In this document: positions 46,220-54,207 of the stretch, piece after piece
Numbering within the stretch: position 1 is the stretch's first letter
How the letters are laid out: every line of letters starts with the position of its first letter
The notes under the pieces: model-generated
The model's input: the letters and a program-made list of their open reading frames with translations, nothing else
Told to the model about the DNA's origin: nothing
Database searches by the model: none
Made by a program: the position numbers and the translations under genes
Assembly (NCBI RefSeq): GCF_022370635.2
Contig: NZ_CP092362.2
Location: 3,100,001 to 3,164,000, forward strand
DNA length: 64,000 nt
Direction: 5' to 3'
Source of the DNA: Mycolicibacterium crocinum
Lineage (GTDB): Bacteria > Actinomycetota > Actinomycetes > Mycobacteriales > Mycobacteriaceae

Positions 46220-47368
46220 ATGACGACGCACGCCGAGGCCGACGACATTCGCTTGATCGAGGCGGGGTCGGTACCTACCCGCTTTGCCCGGGGATGGCAC
46301 TGCCTGGGGCTGATCCGCGATTTCGCAGACGGGAAGCCGCACCAGGTCAACGCTTTCGGCCAGAAGCTGGTGGTGTTCCGCAGCGAGGACGGTGCCGTCA
46401 ATGTGCTCGACGGCTACTGCAGGCACATGGGCGGCGACCTCTCCCAGGGAACGGTGAAAGGCAACGAGATCGCATGCCCGTTCCACGACTGGCGGTGGGG
46501 TGGCGACGGCCGGTGCAAGTCCGTGCCCTACAGCAAGCGCACCCCGCGGTTGGCGCGCACCGCGTCGTGGCCGACCTTGCAGCAGGACGGGATGCTGTTC
46601 GTCTGGAATGACCCCGAGCGCAAAGCGCCGCCAGCCGATGTCACGATCCCCCGCATCGACGGTGCCACCAGCGACGACTGGACGGACTGGCATTGGTACA
46701 CGACCGTGGTGAACACGAATTGCCGCGAGATCATCGACAACGTCGTCGATATGGCGCACTTCTTCTACATCCACGGATCGCTGCCCACCCATTTCAAGAA
46801 CATCTTCGAGGGCCACGTGGCGACCCAATACATGAACAGCGCGGGCCGGCCAGACATCGGGGAGCCCGGTGAAACCCAGATGTTGGGAACGACATCGGTG
46901 GCGTCCTACTACGGACCATCGTTCATGATCGACGATTTGACCTACCACTACATTAACGTCGACCACCACACCGTCTTGATCAACTGCCACTATCCGATCG
47001 ACGCCAATTCCTTTGTGTTGCAATACGGAATCATCGTGAAGAAGTCGGCCGAACTGCCAGACGACCTCGCCATGCAAACGGCAATCGGGCTCGGGGACTT
47101 CGTCAAGATGGGCTTCGAGCAGGATGTCGAGATCTGGCGCAACAAGACTCGGATCGACAACCCGCTCTTGGTCGAAGAGGACGGCCCGGTGTATCAACTG
47201 CGGCGCTGGTACGAGCAGTTCTATGTCGATGTCGCTGACGTCACGCCGGATATGGTCGACCGCTTCGAATTTGAGCTCGACACCACGCAGCCCACCGCGG
47301 CATGGATGAAAGAAGTAGACGCAAACATCGCCGCACGCGCGGCAGCGTCGGAATCAGTGGGGGGATGA
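46220..47368 (+). CDS. kshA: 3-ketosteroid 9-alpha-monooxygenase, oxygenase subunit (KshA)
   Basis: The 382-aa Rieske non-heme iron oxygenase has its 2Fe-2S ligands in CRHMGGDLSQGTVKGNEIAC (Cys67, His69, Cys86) and His89 in PFHDWRWGGDG. The mononuclear iron site is DNVVDMAHFFYIH (His180, His185). It hydroxylates C9 of 3-ketosteroids, which with KstD makes ring B fall open. It needs the reductase KshB, not in this window. The ATG at 46220 has AAGGA 10 nt upstream; an in-frame ATG at 46202 is possible. The stop overlaps the next ATG, so a small protein is co-expressed. Confidence 0.93.
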   Translation: MTTHAEADDIRLIEAGSVPTRFARGWHCLGLIRDFADGKPHQVNAFGQKLVVFRSEDGAVNVLDGYCRHMGGDLSQGTVKGNEIACPFHDWRWGGDGRCKSVPYSKRTPRLARTASWPTLQQDGMLFVWNDPERKAPPADVTIPRIDGATSDDWTDWHWYTTVVNTNCREIIDNVVDMAHFFYIHGSLPTHFKNIFEGHVATQYMNSAGRPDIGEPGETQMLGTTSVASYYGPSFMIDDLTYHYINVDHHTVLINCHYPIDANSFVLQYGIIVKKSAELPDDLAMQTAIGLGDFVKMGFEQDVEIWRNKTRIDNPLLVEEDGPVYQLRRWYEQFYVDVADVTPDMVDRFEFELDTTQPTAAWMKEVDANIAARAAASESVGG

Positions 47369-47646
47369 TGGCGATCCGCCCGGACAACCGCCTCGATGAT
47401 GCGCCGATGGTTCCGGTGGCGTGTACGCGTTGCGGTGCCGGCGTCCAGGTGCGCAAGAGCAGTTGGAATCAGACCAGTGTGCAGTGGACCGGCCCCGCCT
47501 TGAGCCGATGCGAAGAGCGATGCAGCGCGTCGCAGTTGGCGGCGAGCGGCGGGCGCGGCCTCTTCCTGGCGTGCTCGGCTCTCAATGGCTCGATCGTCGA
47601 GGCCGTGAAGGCTGGGACGGTACCCGTCCTCGACACCGCACTCTGA
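47365..47646 (+). CDS. Small four-cysteine protein coupled to kshA
   Basis: This 93-aa protein is not a family I recognise. Its ATG overlaps the kshA stop (ATGATG, start at 47365 or 47368). It contains CTRCGAGVQVRKSSWNQTSV, then CEERC, so four cysteines in two CxxC/CxxxC pairs could bind zinc or an iron-sulfur cluster, followed by FLACSAL and a non-charged tail. Tight coupling to kshA suggests a partner role such as electron transfer, assembly or stability, but this is only inference. Confidence 0.7.
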   Translation: MMAIRPDNRLDDAPMVPVACTRCGAGVQVRKSSWNQTSVQWTGPALSRCEERCSASQLAASGGRGLFLACSALNGSIVEAVKAGTVPVLDTAL

Positions 47647-47663
47647 GTGACGCCTCACGCGTC

Positions 47664-48272
47664 CTAACGCTGTTTGGCGTCAAGCGATCCGACGATCATC
47701 TCCATCGCGATACGTAGTGCGGATTGCAAGCCGACGAAGTCGCCGTGTTCGACCCAGTGCACGTATGCATGCCTACACGCCTGAATGATCAACTGGGCAG
47801 GCAACTCTCGTGAAAAGGAGTCGGTTCCGAGGTCGAACCGAGCGTCAAGAAACTCGGTGATCGGCCCTGCGAGGTCTTGACCCCAGTCCAGCCAACGCAG
47901 CCGATACTGTGGGTCGCTCAGCACCAACGCCATGAACGCACGGTCGACGTCGAATTGGCCGCGCTTCGGGACTTCTGTGCCGAAGGCCTGCACCAGCACT
48001 TCGACAGGGTCGCTGCCTGCCTCCGCATCGGCGAGCACGTGAATGCTCAGGCTGCCGAACTTGCCGAAGAGTGGCAGGATCACGTCTTCCTTGACGGGGA
48101 AGTGGCGGTGGAACGTGCGAGGCGCGATGCCGACGGCCTCACAGATTCGCTCGACGGTGGCGGAAAACGATCCGTCGGCGAGGAAGATATCCCGGGCCGC
48201 CACGGCGACTTCGAGCCGCAACTCCTCGGCGCGCCGTTCGGTCAGTGTGGCCGGTTTACCGGTCAATGCCAT
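47664..48272 (-). CDS. TetR-family transcriptional regulator
   Basis: The 202-aa protein has an N-terminal TetR helix-turn-helix (ARDIFLADGSFSATVERICE, then AVGIAPRTFHRHFPVKEDVI) and a helical sensor domain. The ATG at 48272 has an AGGGGTGA site; the open frame upstream crosses the operator and is not coding. A perfect palindrome lies 16 bp upstream, so it probably represses itself and perhaps the divergent gene at 48465. It is convergent with the small gene after kshA. Confidence 0.9.
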   Translation of the reverse strand: MALTGKPATLTERRAEELRLEVAVAARDIFLADGSFSATVERICEAVGIAPRTFHRHFPVKEDVILPLFGKFGSLSIHVLADAEAGSDPVEVLVQAFGTEVPKRGQFDVDRAFMALVLSDPQYRLRWLDWGQDLAGPITEFLDARFDLGTDSFSRELPAQLIIQACRHAYVHWVEHGDFVGLQSALRIAMEMIVGSLDAKQR

Positions 48273-48288
48273 GCTGTCACCCCTTGTC

Positions 48289-48303
48289 TGAACAGCCTGT
48301 TCA
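48289..48303. promoter_or_regulatory. Perfect palindrome before the TetR gene, probable operator
   Basis: TGAACA-GCC-TGTTCA (6-bp arms, 3-bp centre) lies 16 bp upstream of the TetR ATG, where bound repressor would block transcription. Confidence 0.65.
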
Positions 48304-48394
48304 TCGTAACCGCCGCGATCTCGTGTGCTCGCCCTACCAACGAGCCGGCCTCCCGCTGACCGGGAAGCGGGCAGTGATGTGCGTTGCACCGCCT

Positions 48395-48418
48395 CTAACG
48401 TCCTAGTCAGATTCTGAC
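48395..48418. promoter_or_regulatory. Second dyad in the TetR/48465 control region
   Basis: GTCAGA-T-TCTGAC (48406-48418) is a perfect 13-bp palindrome. It overlaps CTAACGTCCTAG (48395-48406), which resembles the dyad at 43621-43632. It is 46 bp before the GTG at 48465, suitable for control of that gene. Confidence 0.5.
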
Positions 48419-48464
48419 ACATCGGCTGGATCTGACAAGTTATGCGAGCTATCAGGAGGATCAC

Positions 48465-49397
48465 GTGTCAACCGCTACCGAGGAACCCGACACCACCGCC
48501 GAGGACCTGAACTATGAGGACTACACCCACGACTTCATGGGCAAGGTCGGCAACATCGGCGACTTCTCTCGCGACTTCCTCGCGGGTTTGGCCCGCGTGT
48601 TCGAAGACGTCTTGAACTTCATGCCGTACGCCCACGTGAAGATCTACTCGGAGAAGGTCGGTATCAACGCGGCCATGGATGTGGCGGCCGAGGTGTCAAG
48701 AGCAGGAATGCGACAGGTCATGCCCATGGGGCGGTTCATCGCACCTCCCGGTTGGGATTGGAAAGATGCGCAATACCAGGCTATTCCGTTCGATGTACAG
48801 ACCGAGGACTTGACCAAGCCGGCGTTGATCCGCCTCATCAAGACGTATTGGGACCAGTACCTCAAGGGACACAACTACTTCATCGACCAGTGGACCAAGA
48901 TCATCCCCGAGGAAGAGGTTTGGCTCGGCTTGCCGGACATGTACCAACTGATCATCGACTACCAGTACCCAAAGCTCGCGAAGGTCTTCAAGATCGAGCC
49001 CGTGCACGTGGTGGACTTCCTCAAGCTCGCGGTTCTGAGCATCGACGGCACCCTGGGGTACGGTGGCGAGTACATCGTCTACAACCCCGATCATGTGGTG
49101 CTCAATATGCGCCGCTGCGAGGTGCTGCAGAAATACACTGACGAGGGCCTGTACCCGCCGGCACGGGCGTGGATGAACTGCACATTCGAACAACGCATCA
49201 GCGCGCCGTTCTTCCCGGGCTGCAAGCTCTCAATCAATCTGCCGCCCAAGGATTTCAAGTTCGCGAAGGGCGAACCGTTCTGCGTGTGGACCTACACGCG
49301 CGGCGAGGAAAACCACGCGGCGGCCGCGGCAGCGCCGGATCCGCGAGCGACTGCCATGAAGCGAATTCCGCTTATGGACGTGACGGTATCGGAGTGA
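48465..49397 (+). CDS. Uncharacterised 310-aa protein in the steroid island
   Basis: Start GTG at 48465, with AGGAGG 6 nt upstream. I do not recognise the family with certainty. Its acidic N-terminus is followed by a helical, soluble protein with no signal peptide. Features include GMRQVMPMGRFIAPPGWDW, IIDYQYPKLAKVFKIEP, a VVLNMRRCEVLQKYTDEGLY segment and an MNCTFEQRISAPFFPGCKLS segment with conserved-looking cysteines. The last part recalls DUF6125-type hydrolase-like proteins, but weakly. Its position after kshA and a dedicated regulator suggests a catabolic enzyme or binding protein for a steroid-like compound. Confidence 0.75.
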   Translation: MSTATEEPDTTAEDLNYEDYTHDFMGKVGNIGDFSRDFLAGLARVFEDVLNFMPYAHVKIYSEKVGINAAMDVAAEVSRAGMRQVMPMGRFIAPPGWDWKDAQYQAIPFDVQTEDLTKPALIRLIKTYWDQYLKGHNYFIDQWTKIIPEEEVWLGLPDMYQLIIDYQYPKLAKVFKIEPVHVVDFLKLAVLSIDGTLGYGGEYIVYNPDHVVLNMRRCEVLQKYTDEGLYPPARAWMNCTFEQRISAPFFPGCKLSINLPPKDFKFAKGEPFCVWTYTRGEENHAAAAAAPDPRATAMKRIPLMDVTVSE

Positions 49398-49415
49398 TGT
49401 GGTTGCGCCGCGGAT

Positions 49416-49868
49416 TCAGGATGACTTCTCCTCGAACACTTCGAGCGTGCCAACGAATCCGCGATTGATCTTCACCCGCTCGATCAGACTCCACGATCCG
49501 TCAGCTGTCCGCCGCCAGGCGTCGCGGTAGTCGCCGAGTGTGTACATGCGTGTCGCTGGATCATTGGTTGAGTCGAGATGGACGTCGCGGACGTAAGCCC
49601 GACTGACTGCCCGATCACCCGAAACGTCGATCACAACGTTGCCAAGCAGGTGCTGGGTGACTCCGCAGGTGTCCAGATAACCGCGGACGAGGTTGATGAC
49701 AGCGGAGCGCCCCACCACACGTCCGGTTCCGAAATCTCCTTCGGCATCGTCGGCGAGGATGCGCTCCATCGATGACCAGTCGCGTTCATCCATCGCCCGC
49801 GCGAACGCGATGAGCGCGCGCTCGATAGCTCGTTCATCGAGCAAGAGCGTGAGCGAATCGATATCCAT
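49416..49868 (-). CDS. SnoaL/NTF2-like protein
   Basis: The 150-aa protein has the typical NTF2-like start (IERALIAFARAMDERDWSSM) and the strands TQHLLGNVVIDVSGDRAVSR, then RRTADGSWSLIERVKI. The fold includes steroid delta-isomerases and many small hydrolases or binding proteins. Here it lies 17 bp after an SDR gene and may share its operon. An isomerase role on a ketosteroid is possible but the catalytic residues cannot be placed securely. Confidence 0.82.
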   Translation of the reverse strand: MDIDSLTLLLDERAIERALIAFARAMDERDWSSMERILADDAEGDFGTGRVVGRSAVINLVRGYLDTCGVTQHLLGNVVIDVSGDRAVSRAYVRDVHLDSTNDPATRMYTLGDYRDAWRRTADGSWSLIERVKINRGFVGTLEVFEEKSS

Positions 49869-49885
49869 GCCGGCGATCTTGTCAG

Positions 49886-50668
49886 TCAGGCGTGTGCGCC
49901 GCCATCCACTCGGATCTCAGTGCCGGTGATGAACGCACCGTCGTCGGACGCCACCATGGCGATGACCGATGCGACAGCACTCGGGTCACCCAGGATCTCG
50001 CTGTCGTTGCCGTGAAGCAGTGGAGTCTGTTTGGCCCATAGGCCGAGGTCGTATCCTTCGGGCATTTTGTCCAAGGTGCTGTTGGCCAACGCCGTGGACA
50101 CACCGCCCGGTTGGATATTGACCGCACGCAAACCCTGTTTCGCGTATTCCAACGCCAGCGAGTGCGTGAAACTGAGTATCCCGCCCTTGCTCGCCGCGTA
50201 CGCCGCCATGTACGGGTGAGCGAAGGTCGCGGCGGTGGAGGTGAAGTTCACGACGACACCACGGCCCGACTTCAGCAGCGCGGGCAGTGCCTGCCGGGTC
50301 ATGAGGAACGTTCCGGTGAGGTTGACCGCCAATATGCGGTTCCACTCGTCCACACTGGTTTCGTGGGTATGCGAACACGTTTGAATGGCAGCGACGTTGA
50401 TCAACGCCTCCAGACCGCCCATCTCCGTCACGACCGCATCCACCGCGGCGATGACCTCGTCTTCGACCGAGACGTCGACCACCGCTGTGGTGAGGCGCTT
50501 GGCCGTTCCGGCCTCCTCGGCGGCGGCGGTAGTTGCCGCCAGGCCGGCCGCGGAGACATCGAACGCCGCGACGGCCGCGCCCTCGTCGAGCAGACGGGCT
50601 ACGGTGGCGGCGCCGATACCTGATCCGGCGCCGGTGACGATCGCGCGCCGATCCGAGAAGCGTTCCAT
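49886..50668 (-). CDS. Short-chain dehydrogenase/reductase
   Basis: The 260-aa SDR has TGAGSGIGAATVARLL, NVAAIQ, a catalytic Ser in NFTSTAATF, and the YAASK pair, ending RVDGGAHA. It is a close relative of the SDR at 4048-4854. The likely reaction is NAD(P)-dependent oxidation of a secondary alcohol to a ketone, for example a hydroxysteroid, and this would feed the Baeyer-Villiger enzyme of the island. It is 19 bp downstream of the gene at 50688. Confidence 0.9.
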   Translation of the reverse strand: MERFSDRRAIVTGAGSGIGAATVARLLDEGAAVAAFDVSAAGLAATTAAAEEAGTAKRLTTAVVDVSVEDEVIAAVDAVVTEMGGLEALINVAAIQTCSHTHETSVDEWNRILAVNLTGTFLMTRQALPALLKSGRGVVVNFTSTAATFAHPYMAAYAASKGGILSFTHSLALEYAKQGLRAVNIQPGGVSTALANSTLDKMPEGYDLGLWAKQTPLLHGNDSEILGDPSAVASVIAMVASDDGAFITGTEIRVDGGAHA

Positions 50669-50687
50669 CAGATAATCCCTTTACTGC

Positions 50688-51764
50688 TCAGGCGAATTGG
50701 AACGCGCTGACGGGCGCCTCGTCCGGGTAGATCGCCGGTCCGCCGAGATCGTAGGCGGCGTTGAGCGCTGCGATGAAGGCAGGATCGTGCAACGGCTCGC
50801 CCGGCACGTCGAGTGTGATGCCCTTGGCTTTGAGATCATCGACCATCATGCCGATCGCGCGTTCGATCGTGATGTCGTCAGTCCCGTCCATGTTCTTCTT
50901 GAGCTCGTCGAAGTCTGTGAAGACTTCTGCGGACCAGTGAACGAGGAATCTCAGTTCATCGGTGTGGTGGCGGGCGATGACCTCGGCGCCGTTCTTCAAC
51001 AGCCACTGATCACGGTCGGCGGGGTCCCCGGTGAACACCGTGTCGAATGCCAATCCAGCCGGAACCTGTTGCTCCAGTGGACCATTGGCTTCCCCGCGAT
51101 GCACCATCATCTCGTTCTGGACGACCACTCCGCGGTTGTTGATCGGCGGCAGGACGCGGGCGGGAGCCTTGAGCGGGCCGTCCGGCCAGTAGGTGAACCC
51201 GGATCCCTCGTCGAGAGAGAACCAGGTGATGACCTGGGCCATCTTGATCAGATAATCGGTGAACAACCCGGACTTGCCCATCACGCTGCACAGCCACGTC
51301 GGGGCGTTCTCGTGGCGGACGCCGCGGAAGCTGGGGGAGTCGAGGTGGCCGGGGTCGCGGTTGGCGCACGGACCGTTGATGTTGAACAGCATCATCTCCG
51401 GCTTGGCGTACTGCGCGTTCCAGTAGCTCTTGGCGTGATCGATGAACTGGGCGTTGTAGAAGCAGTCGTGCAGTTCCGGATACAGCACGGTGCCGTAGTT
51501 GGCGAGATAACCGCGGAAGGTCGGAGTCAGGAACAGGTCCAATGAGGGCGTGAATCCCTCGGGAAACGCGCCGCTCATGGTGGCCATCAGTTCGTCGGCG
51601 GAGGCGAAGTGCTGGGCGATGATGAGCTTCCACGGGCCCTCGTCATGGACGACATCAAGTAGCCGCCGGCGTTGATCAGCGGTGTAGATGTCGGTGAGCT
51701 CACGGGGCGGGGCCACCGGACGCAGGATGTCGGACAGTTCCAGACGCTGCTCATCGGTCAGCAT
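50688..51764 (-). CDS. Uncharacterised 358-aa protein, possible Fe(II)/2-oxoglutarate-type oxygenase
   Basis: Start ATG at 51764 with AAGGAG before it. No family was recognised with certainty. The centre reads NRDPGHLDSPSFRGVRHENA (His140-x-Asp142) and later VVQNEMMVHRGEANG (His222), followed by Arg-containing strands. An HxD and a distal His 80 residues later match the iron-binding facial triad of Fe(II)/2OG dioxygenases such as the PhyH group. This is a pattern match only. The protein is soluble and lies between an SDR and an alpha/beta hydrolase in one minus-strand operon. Confidence 0.72.
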   Translation of the reverse strand: MLTDEQRLELSDILRPVAPPRELTDIYTADQRRRLLDVVHDEGPWKLIIAQHFASADELMATMSGAFPEGFTPSLDLFLTPTFRGYLANYGTVLYPELHDCFYNAQFIDHAKSYWNAQYAKPEMMLFNINGPCANRDPGHLDSPSFRGVRHENAPTWLCSVMGKSGLFTDYLIKMAQVITWFSLDEGSGFTYWPDGPLKAPARVLPPINNRGVVVQNEMMVHRGEANGPLEQQVPAGLAFDTVFTGDPADRDQWLLKNGAEVIARHHTDELRFLVHWSAEVFTDFDELKKNMDGTDDITIERAIGMMVDDLKAKGITLDVPGEPLHDPAFIAALNAAYDLGGPAIYPDEAPVSAFQFA

Positions 51765-52788
51765 GACGATCTCCTTCGGTGGTGAGGTAGTCGATTGTGG
51801 GTGGTGTCTCCCCGGACGATCCGACGAGCGTCCGTTGACTGGGAGATCCGCTGTCGGTACCGAGATGACGAAATTTCGCGCGCAGCAGGGCACCGATCTC
51901 CGCGATCGCCAAGCGACCCCGCGCGGTGGCATCAGAGCGCATCAGGAAGCCGTGGTACATGCCCGGGTAACGCGTGAGCGTCGTCTGCACGCCGGCATCC
52001 CGCAGTCGGCACGCGTAGCGTTCGCCCCAATCCCGGATCGGGTCGCACTCCCCGGTGACCACGATGGCGGGCGGCAGGTCGCGCAGATCGCTTGCATAGG
52101 CCGGGATTTGGTAGGGATCCCGCGGCGCTCCCGCCCCCTGATCGACCAATTCGTGCATGTACAGGATGTCGTCGTGGCGCAGCATCGGCGCATCCGGCAT
52201 CGAGGTGATCGACGTCGTGCCCATGTCCCGGTCCAGGCCGGGGTAGAGCAGCACTTGCGCGGCGATCTTGGGTCCGCAGTGATCCCGCGCCGCCAATGCG
52301 ACAGCGGCGGCCAGCGATCCACCTGCGCTATCACCGACCACCGCGAGTCGGCCCGCGTCCAAACTCAGGGTATCGGCCTGCGCCGCAACCCATTCGGTGG
52401 CGGAGTACGCGTCGTCGAACTGGGCCGGTGGCGGCGACTCCGGCGCCAGTCGGTAGTCGACCGATACCACCGCGGCACCGCTGGCGTGGGCCAGCTCGCG
52501 TGCCAGGGGTTGGAACGAGTGGTTGCTGCCCATCACCAGGCCGCCGCCGTGCAGGTAGACGAGCACCGGAGGGAAGGCCTCGGTGGTGGGCCGATAAAGC
52601 CGCAGCGGGATCGGTCCTGCCGGACCCGCCGCGGTCAGATCGTCGATCGCCGCCATTGGTGGCATGTCGGGCAGCGGCGCGGATTCGAGGCCGGCCCGCA
52701 CTGCGGCCAGTCCTCGGCTACGCATCGGGGGCAGCTCACCGAGAGCGGCGACGCGATCTGCGGCGTCCGGATCGAGTGGGGGAAGCAT
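51751..52788 (-). CDS. Alpha/beta hydrolase, hormone-sensitive-lipase family
   Basis: The 345-aa esterase has the oxyanion motif YLHGGGLVMGSN, the nucleophile GDSAGGSLAAAVAL (Ser), the Asp in VVTGECDPIRDWGE, and the His in YPGMYHGFLM. It overlaps the next gene by 14 bp. In this island it could cleave the ester or lactone made by the Baeyer-Villiger monooxygenase. No signal peptide is visible, so it acts in the cytoplasm. Confidence 0.9.
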   Translation of the reverse strand: MLPPLDPDAADRVAALGELPPMRSRGLAAVRAGLESAPLPDMPPMAAIDDLTAAGPAGPIPLRLYRPTTEAFPPVLVYLHGGGLVMGSNHSFQPLARELAHASGAAVVSVDYRLAPESPPPAQFDDAYSATEWVAAQADTLSLDAGRLAVVGDSAGGSLAAAVALAARDHCGPKIAAQVLLYPGLDRDMGTTSITSMPDAPMLRHDDILYMHELVDQGAGAPRDPYQIPAYASDLRDLPPAIVVTGECDPIRDWGERYACRLRDAGVQTTLTRYPGMYHGFLMRSDATARGRLAIAEIGALLRAKFRHLGTDSGSPSQRTLVGSSGETPPTIDYLTTEGDRHADR

Positions 52789-52789
52789 G

Positions 52790-53653
52790 TCAGTTCTGGG
52801 CGGGGTCGAATCGGCGCTGGGTACGTAACCGCGGCGTCTCTTGATTGGTCAACACACGGGCCCGCTCCGCCATCGCCGACCCAACATAATCAGGCTGGGT
52901 CAGGAGGTAGAACCTTCCTTCAGCGGCCTGTTCGAACACCACTTCGGCGGCGGCGATCGGATCCATGGCCTCGGCCTTGATGTCCAGCATGGCGGTTCGC
53001 TGGGCCTCGGCGGCACCGGCGTCACCGGAGTTCACCCCGCCTGCAGACTCAAAGATGTTGGATACCACTGCACCTGGCAGGACTGCCTGCACGTGCACGT
53101 GGTGATCATGACCGGCGCACTGGACCTCGAGGTGCAGGCACTCGGTCAGTGCCAGCACGGCGTGCTTACTCATGATGTAGGGCGCCTGCAGAGGAACCAC
53201 CGCGACGCCGCCGATCGAGGACAGATTCCACACCCACGCGGGCGCATCAGTGGCCATCATCCTGGGCAGGAATGCCCTAATCCCGTGGAAGACGCCACTG
53301 ATGTTGATGTCAACGACACGCTGCCAGTTGGCGACGGGGGTGTCCCAGAGATAGCCGAATTGTTCGACACCGGCGTTGTTCACCAGCAGGCGCACATTGC
53401 CGAGATCGCGGTAGACCGTGTCGGCCAACTCTTCCACCGCGGCGGCGTCGCGCACGTCGCAGACCACGTCGACCGCCGATCCGCCTGCCGCGGTGAGTTC
53501 TTCGCGGAGCGACGCCACTGCTGCACCGTCGACGTCTGCCAGGACCACAGTCATGCCCAGCTGGCTGGCCTGACGAGCCAAGCCCGCACCGATTCCGGCG
53601 CCGGCACCGGTGATGACGGCGACCCCACCGCCGAAGGCCTCGCGTGCGTTCAC
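52790..53653 (-). CDS. Short-chain dehydrogenase/reductase
   Basis: The 287-aa SDR has TGAGAGIGAGLARQA, VNNAGVEQFG, a catalytic Ser in NLSSIGGVAV, and YIMSK in place of the usual YxxSK. It has a C-terminal extension of about 40 residues. It is only distantly like the SDRs at 4048 and 49886. It overlaps the SnoaL-like gene start by 4 bp and lies 1 bp from the hydrolase start, so it is part of one operon. Confidence 0.9.
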   Translation of the reverse strand: MNAREAFGGGVAVITGAGAGIGAGLARQASQLGMTVVLADVDGAAVASLREELTAAGGSAVDVVCDVRDAAAVEELADTVYRDLGNVRLLVNNAGVEQFGYLWDTPVANWQRVVDINISGVFHGIRAFLPRMMATDAPAWVWNLSSIGGVAVVPLQAPYIMSKHAVLALTECLHLEVQCAGHDHHVHVQAVLPGAVVSNIFESAGGVNSGDAGAAEAQRTAMLDIKAEAMDPIAAAEVVFEQAAEGRFYLLTQPDYVGSAMAERARVLTNQETPRLRTQRRFDPAQN

Positions 53654-54135
53654 GCCGACGTGCTGGCGGAGGTGTTGGCGGTGTGTTGGGCGAGCGGCAC
53701 CGAATCCTCGGCGTCGAGGACCACCGTCATCGAGGTGAACACGAGGCCGTCGCCCGAGCGGCGGATGCCGGCGTCGACGACGCCGCTGGATACGGCGAAC
53801 GGAACGTTGTTGGTGATCTGATTGACGAACAGATAGAACCGCACCGACGTCACGTCACCGTCGACACCGGTGCGGAAGATGTTGGTCGCGTGGTGGCGGC
53901 ACGGGTAGGGGTTCTCGTTGCGGTGCTCCATGAGCCACGCGCGGGTCTCCTCGCCACCGTGAAGCTCGGCCGCGAGGAGATGCTCGAATGGGCAGTTCCC
54001 GGAATCCGAGCGGCTCAGGTAGTGCATCTCGTCGCCGATACGGGCGTCGACCTCGTCGAAGTGGCCCTGGTCGTAGTGATACCAGAATCCTGCGATGAAC
54101 TCCTGGACCTCGGACAAGGCGATCTCGTTGCTCAT
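53650..54135 (-). CDS. SnoaL-like domain protein
   Basis: The 161-aa protein reads like a SnoaL/NTF2-like fold (FIAGFWYHYDQGHFDEVDAR, TRAWLMEHRNENPYPCRHHA, FVNQITNNVPF, VFTSMTVVLDAED). Many His, Asp and Tyr residues lie in the presumed pocket. It could be an isomerase, dehydratase or binding protein for a ring compound. It is coupled to the downstream SDR by a 4-bp overlap. Confidence 0.82.
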   Translation of the reverse strand: MSNEIALSEVQEFIAGFWYHYDQGHFDEVDARIGDEMHYLSRSDSGNCPFEHLLAAELHGGEETRAWLMEHRNENPYPCRHHATNIFRTGVDGDVTSVRFYLFVNQITNNVPFAVSSGVVDAGIRRSGDGLVFTSMTVVLDAEDSVPLAQHTANTSASTSA

Positions 54136-54207
54136 GATGAGAAGTCAACCGCGGATGTGGCGCCAGTTACACCGCTGATGACCGTTGAGTGGAACACTGA
54201 GGCCGGG

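Noticed and set aside
46082..47197. Long N-terminal extension of KstD on the minus strand
   Set aside because: It runs antisense across kshA and its control region. The KstD domain and normal family length begin at the GTG at 46081.
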